NCBI RefSeq assembly: GCF_000494755.1
Contig: NC_022657.1
Coordinates: forward strand, 3,200,001 to 3,264,000
Source of the DNA: Amorphoplanes friuliensis DSM 7358
GTDB taxonomy: Bacteria > Actinomycetota > Actinomycetes > Mycobacteriales > Micromonosporaceae
Direction: 5' to 3'
Length of the DNA stretch: 64,000 nt
Shown here: positions 53,024-63,800 of the stretch, one piece after another
Position numbering within the stretch: position 1 is the stretch's first letter
Layout of the letters: each line of letters starts with the position of its first letter
Program-made: the position numbers and the translations under genes
Notes under the pieces: generated by a model
Databases searched by the model: none
What the model was told of the DNA's origin: nothing
Seen by the model: the letters and a program-made list of their open reading frames with translations, nothing else

Positions 53024-53343
53024 AGGAACGGCCGGACCTCGACCTTCCGGTTGCAGGCCCTGGACCCGCCGGCGGCGAGCTCGAGCGCCACGTCGAGGTC
53101 GGGGGCCTCGAAGACCCAGAAGCCGGCCACGTACTCCTTCGTCTCCACGAACGGTCCGTCGGTGACCATCCCCGCGTCGTCCCGGTTGTCGATGACGGTC
53201 GCCGAGTCCGGTGACGCGAGCCCGCCGGCGAAGACCCAGTGACCCGCGGCCTGAACCCCGGCGTTGAAAACGTCGATGGCGGCCATCTCCTCGTCGGTGC
53301 CGGAGTTGGACTTGTCGTCGATCACGGAAACCAGGTATTGCAT
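53020..53343 (-). CDS. YCII/DGPF-family protein
   Basis: A 107-residue protein with the defining DGPF motif (VTDGPFVETKEYVAGFWVFEAPDLD) and the ferredoxin-like YCII fold. It is coupled to the ECF42-type sigma gene, the usual arrangement. Its role, perhaps as sensor for the sigma factor, is unresolved. Start ATG 53343. Confidence 0.9.
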   Translation of the reverse strand: MQYLVSVIDDKSNSGTDEEMAAIDVFNAGVQAAGHWVFAGGLASPDSATVIDNRDDAGMVTDGPFVETKEYVAGFWVFEAPDLDVALELAAGGSRACNRKVEVRPFL

Positions 53344-53462
53344 CAGACCTTCTCCCTCTCACCCGGCCGCCCTCGCGGGTGGCCCTTCACCCCTGCAACG
53401 AACGCCGCCACCCCGATCCGACACCGTCGATGGATCTTTTTCCAGGCTTCTCGTACGGCCAC

Positions 53463-53468
53463 TATCGT
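53463..53468 (+). promoter_or_regulatory. -10 hexamer of a probable leaderless promoter
   Basis: TATCGT then six bases then ATG at 53475. Confidence 0.45.
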
Positions 53469-53474
53469 CGTCGG

Positions 53475-54431
53475 ATGAGCGACTCCGCACCGCACCCGGT
53501 GATCGTCGACTGCGACCCGGGACACGACGACGCCCTGGCCCTGCTGCTCGCGGTGGGTGATCCCCGGCTGCAGCTGCTCGGCGTCACGACCGTCGCCGGC
53601 AACCAGACCCTCGAGAAGACGACCCGGAACGCGCTGAGGATCCTGGCGCTGGCCGGCGCGGGTGAGGTTCCCGTGGCGGCGGGCTGCGACCGTCCGCTGG
53701 TGGGTGAGCTCACCGTCGCCGAGGACATCCACGGCGGGTCGGGGCTCGACGGGCCCGACCTCGACGTCCCGGTCGCCGCGATCGCGGACGTGCACGGGGT
53801 CGAGCTGATGCGGCGGCTGATCATGGGCTCGGCCGGACCGGTCACCGTCGTCGCCACCGGCCCGCTGACCAACGTCGCGCTGCTCGTGCGGACCCATCCC
53901 GAGGTGCTGCCCCGCGTGCGCCGGATCGTCTTCATGGGCGGCTCGACCGAGCGGGGCAACACGACGCCCTACGGCGAGTTCAACATCGTCACCGATCCGG
54001 AGGCGGCCGACATCGTCCTGCGGTCCGGTGTGCCCCTCACGATGATCGGGCTGAACGTCACACACCAGGCTCTGGCCACCGAGGAGATCATCGCGGAGTT
54101 CCGGGGGCTGGGCACCCGGCTCGGCGTCGTCTGCGCGGACCTCATGACGTTCTTCGCGAGCACCTACCTCCGGGTGTTCGGCTTCGAGCACCCACCGGTG
54201 CACGACCCGGTCGCGGTGGCCGCCGTCATCGACGCGTCGATCGTGCGGACCGTCGCGGCGCCCGTCGCGATCGAGCTGACCGGCACACACACCCGCGGTG
54301 CGACAGTGGTGGATCTCCACCGCCGCACCGGTGAGGCCCCGGACGTCGACGTCGCGGTCGGGCTCGACGTGGACGCCTTCTGGCGGCTGCTCATGGCCGC
54401 GGTGCGCAACGCCGGTCAGACGCCGAGCTGA
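53475..54431 (+). CDS. Inosine-uridine-preferring nucleoside hydrolase
   Basis: A 318-residue nucleoside hydrolase (IUNH). The calcium-binding DCDPGHDDALAL motif lies near the N-terminus, and later FNIVTDPEAA and HDPVA supply further ligands. It hydrolyses the N-glycosidic bond of ribonucleosides for salvage; base preference cannot be read here. ATG at 53475 is favoured by a TANNNT box six bases upstream. The 3' end overlaps the convergent SDR gene by 16 bases. Confidence 0.92.
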   Translation: MSDSAPHPVIVDCDPGHDDALALLLAVGDPRLQLLGVTTVAGNQTLEKTTRNALRILALAGAGEVPVAAGCDRPLVGELTVAEDIHGGSGLDGPDLDVPVAAIADVHGVELMRRLIMGSAGPVTVVATGPLTNVALLVRTHPEVLPRVRRIVFMGGSTERGNTTPYGEFNIVTDPEAADIVLRSGVPLTMIGLNVTHQALATEEIIAEFRGLGTRLGVVCADLMTFFASTYLRVFGFEHPPVHDPVAVAAVIDASIVRTVAAPVAIELTGTHTRGATVVDLHRRTGEAPDVDVAVGLDVDAFWRLLMAAVRNAGQTPS

Positions 54432-55186
54432 TAGCCCCCGGAGACCTCGATGTCCTGGCCGGTGATCCAGCGGCCGTCGGCGGAGACCAGCACGGCGATC
54501 GCCGCGGCGACGTCCTCCGACTCGCCGATCCGGCCCAGCAGGACCTTCTTCCCGAACTCGGGGATGAGGTGCGCGTACGTCTCGAAGGCGTTGTCCCCGA
54601 TCCCGGTCCGCGTCGTGCCGGGTGAGATCGTGTTGACCCGGATGCCACGCCCGGCCAGTTCCACGGCGAGGTACCGGGTCAGCACGGCGACAGCACCCTT
54701 GTTGGCGGCATAGGCGGCGTAACCACCCCCGCGTTCCGTGCCGTTGGACCGGGCGCTGGAACTGCCGACGTTGACGATCGCCCCGCCGTCGGCCAGCAAC
54801 GGCAGCAGCTTCTGGGTCAGGAAGAACGGCCCGCGGAACAGCACGCGGGACATCATGTCGAAGTACTCCTCGGTGGTCTCGGCGAACGTCATGCCTCCAC
54901 CGACACCGGCGTTGTTGACCAGCGACGTGAACCGGTCGGTCTCCCACGTCGATGACAGGGCGTTCCGCACCTCATCGACAAAGGCCGGGAAAGTTGTGGT
55001 GTCACCGAGGTCGAGACGTACCGCAACCGCGGCACCGCCGTCCTTCTCGATCTCGGCGACGAGCCCGGCCGCGGCCTGCTCGTTGCCGCGATAGGTGAAG
55101 ATGACACCCTCACCGCGCTTCGCCAGCTCGACCGCGGTCGCCCGTCCGATCCCGGAACTGCCCCCGGTGACAATGGCGATACCCAT
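54416..55186 (-). CDS. Short-chain dehydrogenase/reductase
   Basis: A 256-residue classical SDR: cofactor motif TGGSSGIG (about 7-14), NNAG (about 91), catalytic Ser in VNVGSSSA and YAANK, and the C-terminal GRWITGQDIEVSGGY closing segment. It probably uses NADP. It is divergent from the aldo/keto reductase gene, and the intergenic region holds no clear palindrome. Substrate unknown; no regulator is adjacent. Confidence 0.9.
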   Translation of the reverse strand: MGIAIVTGGSSGIGRATAVELAKRGEGVIFTYRGNEQAAAGLVAEIEKDGGAAVAVRLDLGDTTTFPAFVDEVRNALSSTWETDRFTSLVNNAGVGGGMTFAETTEEYFDMMSRVLFRGPFFLTQKLLPLLADGGAIVNVGSSSARSNGTERGGGYAAYAANKGAVAVLTRYLAVELAGRGIRVNTISPGTTRTGIGDNAFETYAHLIPEFGKKVLLGRIGESEDVAAAIAVLVSADGRWITGQDIEVSGGYQLGV

Positions 55187-55353
55187 GGTGTTCTCTCCCT
55201 GTCGACGAGTACGGCGAACCCCGTCAACGCTAGGGAAACGACGGGCTCTCCGGTCCGCCAGAACTCCCGACCTCTTGCCCGATCCTCTCCGCGAATCGAT
55301 GGGGGTTCTGTCAGAGACTCCCTCAGCGCGGGGCAGGGGTGTTTGCTGGAGTC

Positions 55354-56331
<978 letters not shown>

Positions 56332-56384
56332 CCAGCAGCTCGGTACCCTAACCGGGGGGTGCTGCCGCTCCCCGCCACTATCTC

Positions 56385-56389
56385 AGGAG
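56385..56389 (+). promoter_or_regulatory. Ribosome binding site pointing to an ATT start
   Basis: AGGAG followed by six bases and ATT (56396). No ATG, GTG or TTG is in frame between the previous gene and codon 31, so this site decides the start of the alcohol dehydrogenase. Confidence 0.6.
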
Positions 56390-56395
56390 TCGAAC

Positions 56396-57439
56396 ATTTC
56401 TACCGTTTCCGCCATCATTGCCCCGTCGGCGACCGAACCTCTGGTCCGTGGCACGGTCGAACGCCGCGACGTCGGGCCGAAGGACGTGCTGATCGAGATC
56501 GCGTACGCCGGCATCTGCCACTCCGACATCCACACCGTGCAGGGCGACTGGGGCAAGGTGCCCTACCCGCTGACCGTCGGCCACGAGATCGTCGGCACGG
56601 TTGCCGAGGTCGGCGCGGAGGTCACCCTGCACAGCGTGGGTGACCGGGTCGGCGTCGGCTGCATGGTCAACTCGTGCCGCGAGTGCGACAACTGCAAGGC
56701 CGGTCAGCAGCAGTACTGCCTGCAGGGCAACACCGGCACGTACGCCGCGGTCGACCGCGACGGCACCGTCACCCAGGGCGGGTACTCCACGCACGTGGTC
56801 GTGGTCGAGGACTTCGTGCTGCGGGTGCCGGAGAGCATCCCGTACGAGGCCGCCGCGCCGCTGCTGTGCGCCGGCATCACGACGTACTCGCCGCTGGCGC
56901 ACTGGAACGCCGGGCCCGGCAAGCGTGTCGCCGTGGTCGGGATGGGCGGCCTGGGCCACATGGCCGTCAAGATCGCGCACGCCATGGGCGCCGAGGTCAC
57001 GGTGCTGTCGCAGACGCTGGGCAAGAAGGACGACGGCCTGCGCATGGGCGCCGACCACTACTACGCGACCAGCGACGCGTCGACCTTCGAGGCCCTCGCC
57101 AACACCTTCGACCTGATCATCAACACGGTCAGCGCCAAGGTGGACCTGAACGCGTACCTCGGCCTCCTGCGACTCGACGGCACGCTGGTCAACGTCGGCG
57201 CCCCGCCGGAGCCGCTGCCGGTCGGCGTCTTCACGCTGTTCGGCAACCGCCGCTCGTTCGCGGGCAGCAGCATCGGCAGCATCGGCGAGACCCAGGAGAT
57301 GCTCGACTTCTGCGCCGAGCGCGGCATCGCCCCCGAGGTCGAACTCATCAACGCCGACCAGGTCAACGAGGCGTGGTCGCGGGTGCTGTCCTCGGACGTG
57401 CGCTACCGCTTCGTGATCGACATCGCGACCCTCAACTAG
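56396..57439 (+). CDS. Zinc-dependent NAD(P) alcohol dehydrogenase with probable ATT start codon
   Basis: A 347-residue medium-chain dehydrogenase of the cinnamyl-alcohol/YahK type. Catalytic zinc ligands are Cys41 and His63 (AGICHSD, VGHEIVG); the structural zinc site is the NSCRECDNC...YC cluster; and the Rossmann motif is [11 protein letters not shown]. It interconverts alcohols and aldehydes. The first 30 residues, typical of the family ([19 protein letters not shown]), are in frame only if translation begins at ATT (56396), which has AGGAG six bases upstream. The next usual start, GTG at 56486, would remove part of the catalytic domain edge. ATT starts are rare, or this is an ATG-to-ATT change. 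Confidence 0.85.
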   Translation: MSTVSAIIAPSATEPLVRGTVERRDVGPKDVLIEIAYAGICHSDIHTVQGDWGKVPYPLTVGHEIVGTVAEVGAEVTLHSVGDRVGVGCMVNSCRECDNCKAGQQQYCLQGNTGTYAAVDRDGTVTQGGYSTHVVVVEDFVLRVPESIPYEAAAPLLCAGITTYSPLAHWNAGPGKRVAVVGMGGLGHMAVKIAHAMGAEVTVLSQTLGKKDDGLRMGADHYYATSDASTFEALANTFDLIINTVSAKVDLNAYLGLLRLDGTLVNVGAPPEPLPVGVFTLFGNRRSFAGSSIGSIGETQEMLDFCAERGIAPEVELINADQVNEAWSRVLSSDVRYRFVIDIATLN

Positions 57440-58029
57440 TACCCGACGGCGAGCCAGGTGCGGTGGGTGGCCGGCTTGTCGATCTCGTCGGCGAAGGCGA
57501 TCGCGTAGTCCTCCACACCGAGCACCGAACGGCCCTGGTCATCAGTGACCAGGGCCGTGGTGCTCGTGCGGTACGCGCCCGTGCGGGTGCCGGGCTGGTG
57601 CGGGCCGAAGTTCGCCGCCGGGACGAGGGAGAACCAGTCGACACCGGTGGGCGCCGAGCCGAGGATCTCCAGGACGCGCGCGTGGGCCTCGGTGCGTGGC
57701 AGCAGCCAGGCGGGAAAGCCGGGGGTGTCGGCCAGCCGCGGTCCGCCCTCGACCATCGGCAGGACTGACGAACCGCCGACCACTCCCAGCCGGGCTCCGG
57801 ACGCTACGGCCGCGCCGAGCAGGGCTGTCACATTCTCGTCCGAAGCCGGCAGCGCCGACACGATCACGTCCGCGCCGGACGACACCTCGGCGACAAAGGC
57901 GGGGTCGAGCACGTTCCCGGCCGCGGTGGGGGAATGCCGCGCGACGGCGGTCACCTCGTGGCCGCGGGACGTGATCTCGCGGACGAGTGCGCTGCCGACA
58001 AATCCGGTGCCGAAAACGACGATCTTCAT
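57436..58029 (-). CDS. NAD(P)H-binding oxidoreductase (atypical SDR, YwnB-like)
   Basis: A 197-residue Rossmann protein, [27 protein letters not shown], of the NAD(P)H-binding/NmrA-like atypical SDR group, which lacks the YxxxK catalytic pair. Members act as reductases for quinones or as redox sensors. It is divergent from an HxlR regulator with a perfect 19-bp palindrome between, the usual control arrangement. Four bases overlap the alcohol dehydrogenase end. Start ATG 58029. Confidence 0.87.
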   Translation of the reverse strand: MKIVVFGTGFVGSALVREITSRGHEVTAVARHSPTAAGNVLDPAFVAEVSSGADVIVSALPASDENVTALLGAAVASGARLGVVGGSSVLPMVEGGPRLADTPGFPAWLLPRTEAHARVLEILGSAPTGVDWFSLVPAANFGPHQPGTRTGAYRTSTTALVTDDQGRSVLGVEDYAIAFADEIDKPATHRTWLAVGY

Positions 58030-58057
58030 GCTGCCCTCACGGTTCTTCCGGGGTACC

Positions 58058-58076
58058 CGGTTCCTTGAAGGAACCG
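58058..58076. promoter_or_regulatory. HxlR operator candidate
   Basis: CGGTTCCTTGAAGGAACCG is a perfect palindrome (9-base arms, one central base) between the divergent genes. Confidence 0.7.
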
Positions 58077-58134
58077 TGCCGATTTATCCTGAGCCGGACC
58101 GATCGAGGGGTCAATAAGGCACATGGAGGTAACC

Positions 58135-58470
58135 GTGAGCAGCTGCGACGTCCGCGAAGTGCTCGATCTGGTCGCCGACAAGTGGTCACTCTTCATCGTG
58201 GCGAACCTGAGCGATGGCCCGCGACGGTTCACCGAGCTCAAACGCGCCGTCGACGGGGTCAGCCAGCGCATGCTGACCGTCACCCTCCGCCGCCTCGAAC
58301 GCGACGGCATCCTGCTCCGGACGGTCCACGCGGTCATGCCGCCCCACGTCACGTACGAGCTCACGCCGCTGGGCACGAGCCTGTTGCACGCCGCCGCGCC
58401 GCTCATCGCCTGGAGCAACGGCAATCTGGAGCAGGTCGCGGCCGCTCGTGCCGCCTACGACGCGGGGTAG
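58135..58470 (+). CDS. HxlR-family transcriptional regulator
   Basis: A 111-residue winged-helix regulator: CDVREVLDLVADKWSLFIVANL and RRFTELKRAVDGVSQRMLTVTLRRLERDGIL are the family hallmarks. It should bind the palindrome at 58058-58076 and control the divergent oxidoreductase gene. GTG at 58135 is preferred because GGAGG lies five bases upstream; an in-frame ATG four codons earlier (58123) has only AAGG. An N-terminal Cys near residue 4 could be a redox switch, as in some HxlR members. The 3' end overlaps the TetR gene by 16 bases. Confidence 0.88.
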   Translation: MSSCDVREVLDLVADKWSLFIVANLSDGPRRFTELKRAVDGVSQRMLTVTLRRLERDGILLRTVHAVMPPHVTYELTPLGTSLLHAAAPLIAWSNGNLEQVAAARAAYDAG

Positions 58471-59081
58471 GCGCGGAGGAATGCGGCGACGCCGTCGGTG
58501 ATGACGTCGGGGTCGGCGTGGCCCGGCCGGTCGGCGATCGAGTCGAGCGCGAGGCCGATGGTCAGCGCGGTGAAGTGGCGGGCCGCGAGGCGGGGGTCGG
58601 GGGCGTGGAGCCGGCCCTCGGCGGCCAGTTCGGCGAAGCGGTCCTCGAGCATCCGTTCCGGCCGGTTGCGGACGTCGTCGGGCAAGCGGGGGACCGGCCG
58701 CTGCTGTGCGTTCAGCCGCCGGAAGGCCGTGTAGTCGGCGGACGGGAAGGTGCTCGTGGCGATGCGGCCGGCGAACGAGGTCAGTGCCTCGCGCAGTTCG
58801 CGGCCCGGTGTCAGCTCCTCGTCGATCGCGGCGCGGACCATGCCGGTCAGGGCGTCGGTCACGCGCTCGAGCACGCGCAGGAAGATCGTTTCCTTGTCGC
58901 CGAAGTGGTCGTAGACGGTCCGTTTGGAGACCTGGGCGCGCGCGGCGATCGCGTCCACGCTCGTCGGGTCGTAACCCTCGGCGACGAACAGGGCCTCGGC
59001 CGCGTCGAGGATCGCCGCCCTCTTGCCTTCCGAGCGGCGGCGCCGCCCCGGCGTCTGCACTTCCGCGATACCCCTGGACAC
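58455..59081 (-). CDS. TetR-family transcriptional regulator
   Basis: A 208-residue repressor. The helix-turn-helix (about 15-65) reads AAILDAAEALFVAEGYDPTSVDAIAARAQVSKRTVYDHFGDKE. The C-terminal helical domain binds an unknown ligand. It is divergent from an ABC exporter operon with a 73-base gap, so it likely controls exporter expression. GTG at 59081 is the start. A CACCGGTG palindrome (59118-59125) lies in the gap. Confidence 0.9.
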   Translation of the reverse strand: MSRGIAEVQTPGRRRRSEGKRAAILDAAEALFVAEGYDPTSVDAIAARAQVSKRTVYDHFGDKETIFLRVLERVTDALTGMVRAAIDEELTPGRELREALTSFAGRIATSTFPSADYTAFRRLNAQQRPVPRLPDDVRNRPERMLEDRFAELAAEGRLHAPDPRLAARHFTALTIGLALDSIADRPGHADPDVITDGVAAFLRAYPAS

Positions 59082-59117
59082 CGTCTCAGCGTACGCTCAG
59101 CCGCCGTAATTCACACT

Positions 59118-59125
59118 CACCGGTG
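59118..59125. promoter_or_regulatory. Possible TetR operator core
   Basis: CACCGGTG, an 8-bp palindrome with weakly symmetric flanks, lies between the TetR and ABC genes near a TAATTC box. Short, so low confidence. Confidence 0.3.
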
Positions 59126-59154
59126 TACTTTCCACGACAAGGTGAGGGGCGTCG

Positions 59155-60051
59155 ATGCGCATCGAAGCGCAAGTGCTGACCAAGAGGTACGGGACGCGGG
59201 CCGCGGTGGACGAGCTGTCCTTCGTCGCGCGGGCCGGCGTCGTCACCGGTTTTCTCGGGCCCAACGGCGCCGGGAAGAGCACGACGATGCGGATGCTGCT
59301 CGGGCTGACCCGGCCGACCTCCGGCACGATTACCATCGGGGGCCGGCACATCGCCGAGCTCACCGACCCGGCCCGCACGATCGGTGCGCTGCTCGACGCG
59401 CGGGCCGTCCACGCGCAGCGCACGGCGTTCGCGCATCTGCTGGCTTTCGCCCAGGCGGCGGGTCTCGGCCGCCACCGTGTCGACGAGGTGCTCGGCCTGG
59501 TGGGACTCGCGGACGACGCCGGCCGGCGTACGGGTGAGTTCTCCCTGGGCATGCACCAGCGTCTCGGGATCGCGACGGCGCTGCTCGGTGATCCCGCGGT
59601 GCTGGTGCTCGACGAGCCGCTCAACGGTCTCGACCCCGAGGGCATCCGCTGGATCCGCACGCTGATGCGGGACTTCGCGCGGGAGGGCCGCACCGTGCTG
59701 TTCTCCAGCCATCTCATGTCCGAGATGGAGCTCACCGCGGACAACCTCGTGGTGGTCGGGCGCGGCCGCCTCATCGCCGACGCCAGCCTCGACGACTTCG
59801 TCCGGGACCACACCACGCAGGCGGTCACGGTCCGCTCGGCGGCCGCCACCGAGCTGGCCCGGGCGCTGGACCGCGCGGGCATCAGCTTCACCGCCGGTCT
59901 CGACGACGCCTTTGTCGTCACCGGCGCCGACACCTCGGCGGTCGGCAAGATCGCTGCCGCCGAGGGCATCGCGCTCGACGAGCTCACCCGGGTCCGCGAA
60001 TCGCTCGAGGACGTCTTCCTCCGGCTCACCCACGAAGGGCACCTGGCATGA
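59155..60051 (+). CDS. ABC exporter ATP-binding protein
   Basis: A 298-residue ATPase of the DrrA/multidrug export type: Walker A GPNGAGKST, signature FSLGMHQRL, Walker B VLVLDEPLNGLDPEG and SSHLMSE. The C-terminal region (about 220-298) is an extra domain of the kind found in drug-export ATPases. It pairs with the permease at 60048. AGGTGAGG precedes the ATG. Control by the divergent TetR gene is inferred from position. Similar to the ATPase at 46791 but in a separate operon. Confidence 0.92.
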   Translation: MRIEAQVLTKRYGTRAAVDELSFVARAGVVTGFLGPNGAGKSTTMRMLLGLTRPTSGTITIGGRHIAELTDPARTIGALLDARAVHAQRTAFAHLLAFAQAAGLGRHRVDEVLGLVGLADDAGRRTGEFSLGMHQRLGIATALLGDPAVLVLDEPLNGLDPEGIRWIRTLMRDFAREGRTVLFSSHLMSEMELTADNLVVVGRGRLIADASLDDFVRDHTTQAVTVRSAAATELARALDRAGISFTAGLDDAFVVTGADTSAVGKIAAAEGIALDELTRVRESLEDVFLRLTHEGHLA

Positions 60052-60794
60052 ACCTCCTCCGTTCCGAGTGGACCAAGCTCCGGAGTGTCCGCAGCACCTG
60101 GATCGCGGCCCTGAGCGCGGTGGCCTCCGCGGTGGCTCTGGGCTTGCTGGGAGCCTTCGACCTGTCGTCCGACGTCCCCGCGGGCTGGGATCCGACGGCC
60201 ACGAGCCTGAAAGGGTTTCTCTTCGCGCAGCTGATCATCGGGATGCTCGGCGCGCTCAGCATCACCCCGGAGTACGCCACCGGCATGATCGGCACCAGCC
60301 TGGTCTTTGCGCCGGCGCGCTCCCGGCTGCTGGCCGTGAAGGCGGTTGTTGTCGCGGCGGTGGTGCTCGTCGTCAGCTTCCTCACGACCGTGTTCAGCTT
60401 CGCCGTGGTCCAGCTGAGGCTCCACAGTGCCGGTGTGCCCGCGGCGGGGCTCGGCGATCCCGGGGTGATCGGCGCGCTGGCCGGCGCGACGCTCTACCTG
60501 ACGCTCATCGGCCTGCTCGGGCTGGCCGTCGGCATGATCGTCCGGTCCACCACGACCAGCCTCGCCGTCCTCGTCGGAGCGCTCCTGCTGCTGCCCGCTC
60601 TCGGCCCGGCGCTGCCCGGCGTCCTCGGTGGCTGGTTCGCGCACTACTGGCCGATCACCGCCGGCCAGTCGGCGTACGCGGTGGTGCGGGTGCCCGAGAC
60701 GGTGACGCCGTCGCTCGGTCTTGTGATCCTGGCGGTCGCCGCCGCGGGCGTGCTGATCGCCGGCCAGGTAGTGGTCCGCCGCCGTGATATTTGA
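60048..60794 (+). CDS. ABC-2-type permease
   Basis: A 248-residue membrane protein with six predicted helices, beginning NLLRSEWTKLRSVRSTW, the usual opening of actinobacterial ABC-2 permeases. It overlaps the ATPase stop (ATGA), so the two are coupled, and probably forms a homodimer with it for export of a small or lipid-like compound. Substrate unknown. Confidence 0.9.
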   Translation: MNLLRSEWTKLRSVRSTWIAALSAVASAVALGLLGAFDLSSDVPAGWDPTATSLKGFLFAQLIIGMLGALSITPEYATGMIGTSLVFAPARSRLLAVKAVVVAAVVLVVSFLTTVFSFAVVQLRLHSAGVPAAGLGDPGVIGALAGATLYLTLIGLLGLAVGMIVRSTTTSLAVLVGALLLLPALGPALPGVLGGWFAHYWPITAGQSAYAVVRVPETVTPSLGLVILAVAAAGVLIAGQVVVRRRDI

Positions 60795-60826
60795 CGGCAG
60801 AAAATGTCCGTACCTGTTTCTTTCTG

Positions 60827-60855
60827 TTGACATGACACATGCCCATGCTTGAATC
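60827..60855 (+). promoter_or_regulatory. Promoter of the GH2 gene
   Basis: -35 TTGACA (60827-60832), 17-base spacer, -10 TGAATC (60850-60855). A good housekeeping -35 in an AT-richer region, about 40 bases before the ATG. Confidence 0.55.
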
Positions 60856-60892
60856 TGGTCGTTACGTGTCGGTGATCGAAAGGAAACACTCG

Positions 60893-63800
60893 ATGCCACG
60901 AACGCCCTTGCGACCACTTCTGCTAGCTGTCCTGCTGGTCGTCTCCGTCCTCTCGGCACCCGCCGGTGCCGCCTCCGCCCGGGAACGGGCACCCGAAGCA
61001 GCAGCGACTGTCCACGGTCTCAAGGGCGAGTACTTCCGGATGTCGGCGCCCGGCGCCCGCGACTTCGCGGAGCTCGGCGGCATCGTGCTGGACCCGAACA
61101 TCGACCTGCCCGGCCTGGCCGGCACCTTCGAGTCGCTGACCGGACGCACCGAGCACACCACCGCCCGCTGGACCGGCAAGATCACGGCACCGGCCACCGG
61201 GGACTACACGTTCTCGATGATCGGCGACAACGGGTTCCGCTTCCTCGTCGACGACCAGCCCGTGATCGACCACTGGGTCCCGGACTGGGACGTCGAGCAG
61301 ACCAGCGCACCCGTGCACCTGGTCGCCGGCGAGGCGCACACCGTCCGCATCGAGATGTTCCAGGACATCGGTGGCGCCAATCTCTTCCTGCGCTGGGCCG
61401 GCGCCGGACTGGCGAAGCAGCTCGTCCCCGAGTCGGCGTTCACACCGCCGGACGGCTTCCAGGTCTTCCCGGTCGGCCTGACGGTCGGCGCGGACGGCAA
61501 GACGCTGACCGCCGACTTCGACGCCAAGGTGGACGATCTCGGGCAGCTCGCGTCCCACCTCGTTGTCGAGGTCGACACCACGCCGTTCCCGATCAAGTCC
61601 GTGCGGCTCGACCGCCGCGACACCACCAAGGTCGTGGTCACCCTGGGCGAGTTCGTCCAGAAGGGCCAGCGGGTACGCGTCAACTACGACGGCACCGGCG
61701 GCCTGGTCGTCGGCGGTGAGACCGTTCCGCAGGTGGTCCGGTCGGCCACCAACAACTCCACGCACCGCCTGACCACGCCGTTCGGCGACAAGGTGAACCC
61801 GCGGCACCCGCTGCCGGAGTACCCGCGCCCGCAGCTGGTCCGCCAGGACTGGCTCAACCTCAACGGACCGTGGGAGTTCGCCGGCGCCGAGGCGGGGGAG
61901 CAGCCCGTCTTCGGCAAGAAGCTCGGTGAGCGCATCACCGTGCCGTACCCGGTCGAGTCGCAGCTCTCCGGCATCGAGCGGCGCGAGGACCACATGTTCT
62001 ACCGCAAGCTCGTCAGTGTCCCGAAGGGCTGGGGCGGCAAGCGGGTCAAGCTGAACTTCGGCGCCGTCGACTACCAAGCGAAGGTCTGGGTCAACGGCAA
62101 GCTGGTCACCGAGCACACCGGCGGCTACACCGCGTTCACGGCCGACATCACCGACGCGCTCACCCGGCGCGGCCAGCAGGAGATCATCGTCGGGGTCACC
62201 GACGTCACCGGCCCGAACCAGCCCAAGGGCAAGCAGTCGCTGAACCCGGGCGGCATCGTCTACGAGCCCTCGTCGGGCATCTGGCAGACCGTCTGGCTGG
62301 AGCCCGTCGCCACCGCCTCGATCGACCAGGTCGTCTCCACTCCGGACGTGGCCACCGGCTCGGTCGTCGTGCAGGTCAAGTCGGCCTCGACCTCCCGCGT
62401 CACCGTCACCGCCCTGGACAAGAAGGGCAAGAAGGCCGGCACGGTCACCGGTGCGGCCAACACCGATCTCCGGCTCAAGATCGCGAATCCGCACCTCTGG
62501 AGCCCGGACGACCCCTACCTGTACGACCTCGACGTCAAACTGGGCAGCGACAGGGCCCGCAGCTACTTCGGTCTGCGCTCGGTCGCCGTGCAGAAGGTCG
62601 GCGGCTTCCCGAAGCTCGTCCTGAACGGCAAGCCGATCTTCTCGCTCGCCACGCTGGACCAGGGCTTCTGGCCCGACGGCCTCTACACCCAGCCCAGCGA
62701 CGCGGCGCTGAAGTTCGACCTCGTCGAGACCAAGAAGCTCGGCTTCAACGCGGTCCGCAAGCACATCAAGGTCGAGTCCGCCCGCTGGTACAGGCACGCC
62801 GACGAACTCGGCCTGCTGGTCTGGCAGGACTTCGTCTCCGCCGACATCGACAGCCCGGCCGGCCAGCAGGCGTGGCTCAGCCAGGGCCAGGAGATGATGA
62901 AGCAGCTCCACAGCTACCCGTCGATCATCGGCTGGGTCGTCTTCAACGAGGGCTGGGGCGAGTGGAACAGGGAAGAGACCGGCCGCATCGCCGAGCAGCT
63001 CAAGGGTGAGGACCCGTCCCGCATCCTCAACGCCCACAGCGGCGTGAACTGCTGCTCGTCCAAGGGCGACTCCGGCAAGGGTGACGTGATCGACCACCAC
63101 GACTACGTCAACAACGACCCGGCCTACCCGGACGCCACCCGCATCGCGATGGACGGCGAGCACGGCGGCTTCACCCTGCGGACCCCCGGGCACATGTGGC
63201 CCGGCCCGCCGGCCGCGATCTACAGCGGTGTCGCCGACAAGGCCGCGCTGACGGCCAAGTACGTCGACAACACCGAGCGCTTCTACCTCGAAGCCGCCGG
63301 CGCGGAGCTCTCCGGTTCGGTCTACACCCAGATCACCGACCTGGAGACCGAACTCAACGGTCTCTGGACCTACGACCGGCGCGAGATCAAGGTCGACCCC
63401 GCCCCGGTACGCGCGATCAACGCCAAGGTCATCGCCGCCGGCGCCGCCGCTGGTGCCGACGCGTCCTTCCCGGGCCGCGGCGACTGGAGCCTGGACGAGG
63501 GCACCGGCACGAAAGCCGCGGACAGCAGCGGAAGCGGCGCCGACCTGACGCTCGCCGGCAACACCGCCTGGGCACCCGGCGCCAAGGGTTCGGCCCTGAA
63601 GTTCGACGGTGACGGCGACTCGGCCGACACCGCGGCACCGGTCCTCGACACCACCAAGGACTACACGGTGTCGGCGTGGGTGACCCTCGACAAGCTGCCC
63701 GGCAACTACGCATCGGTGGTCAGCCAGGACGGCCGTGCCACGGAGAACCCGTTCTACCTCCAGTACGGCCAGGGCGCGTTCGCCTTCAGCACCCCCGGTG

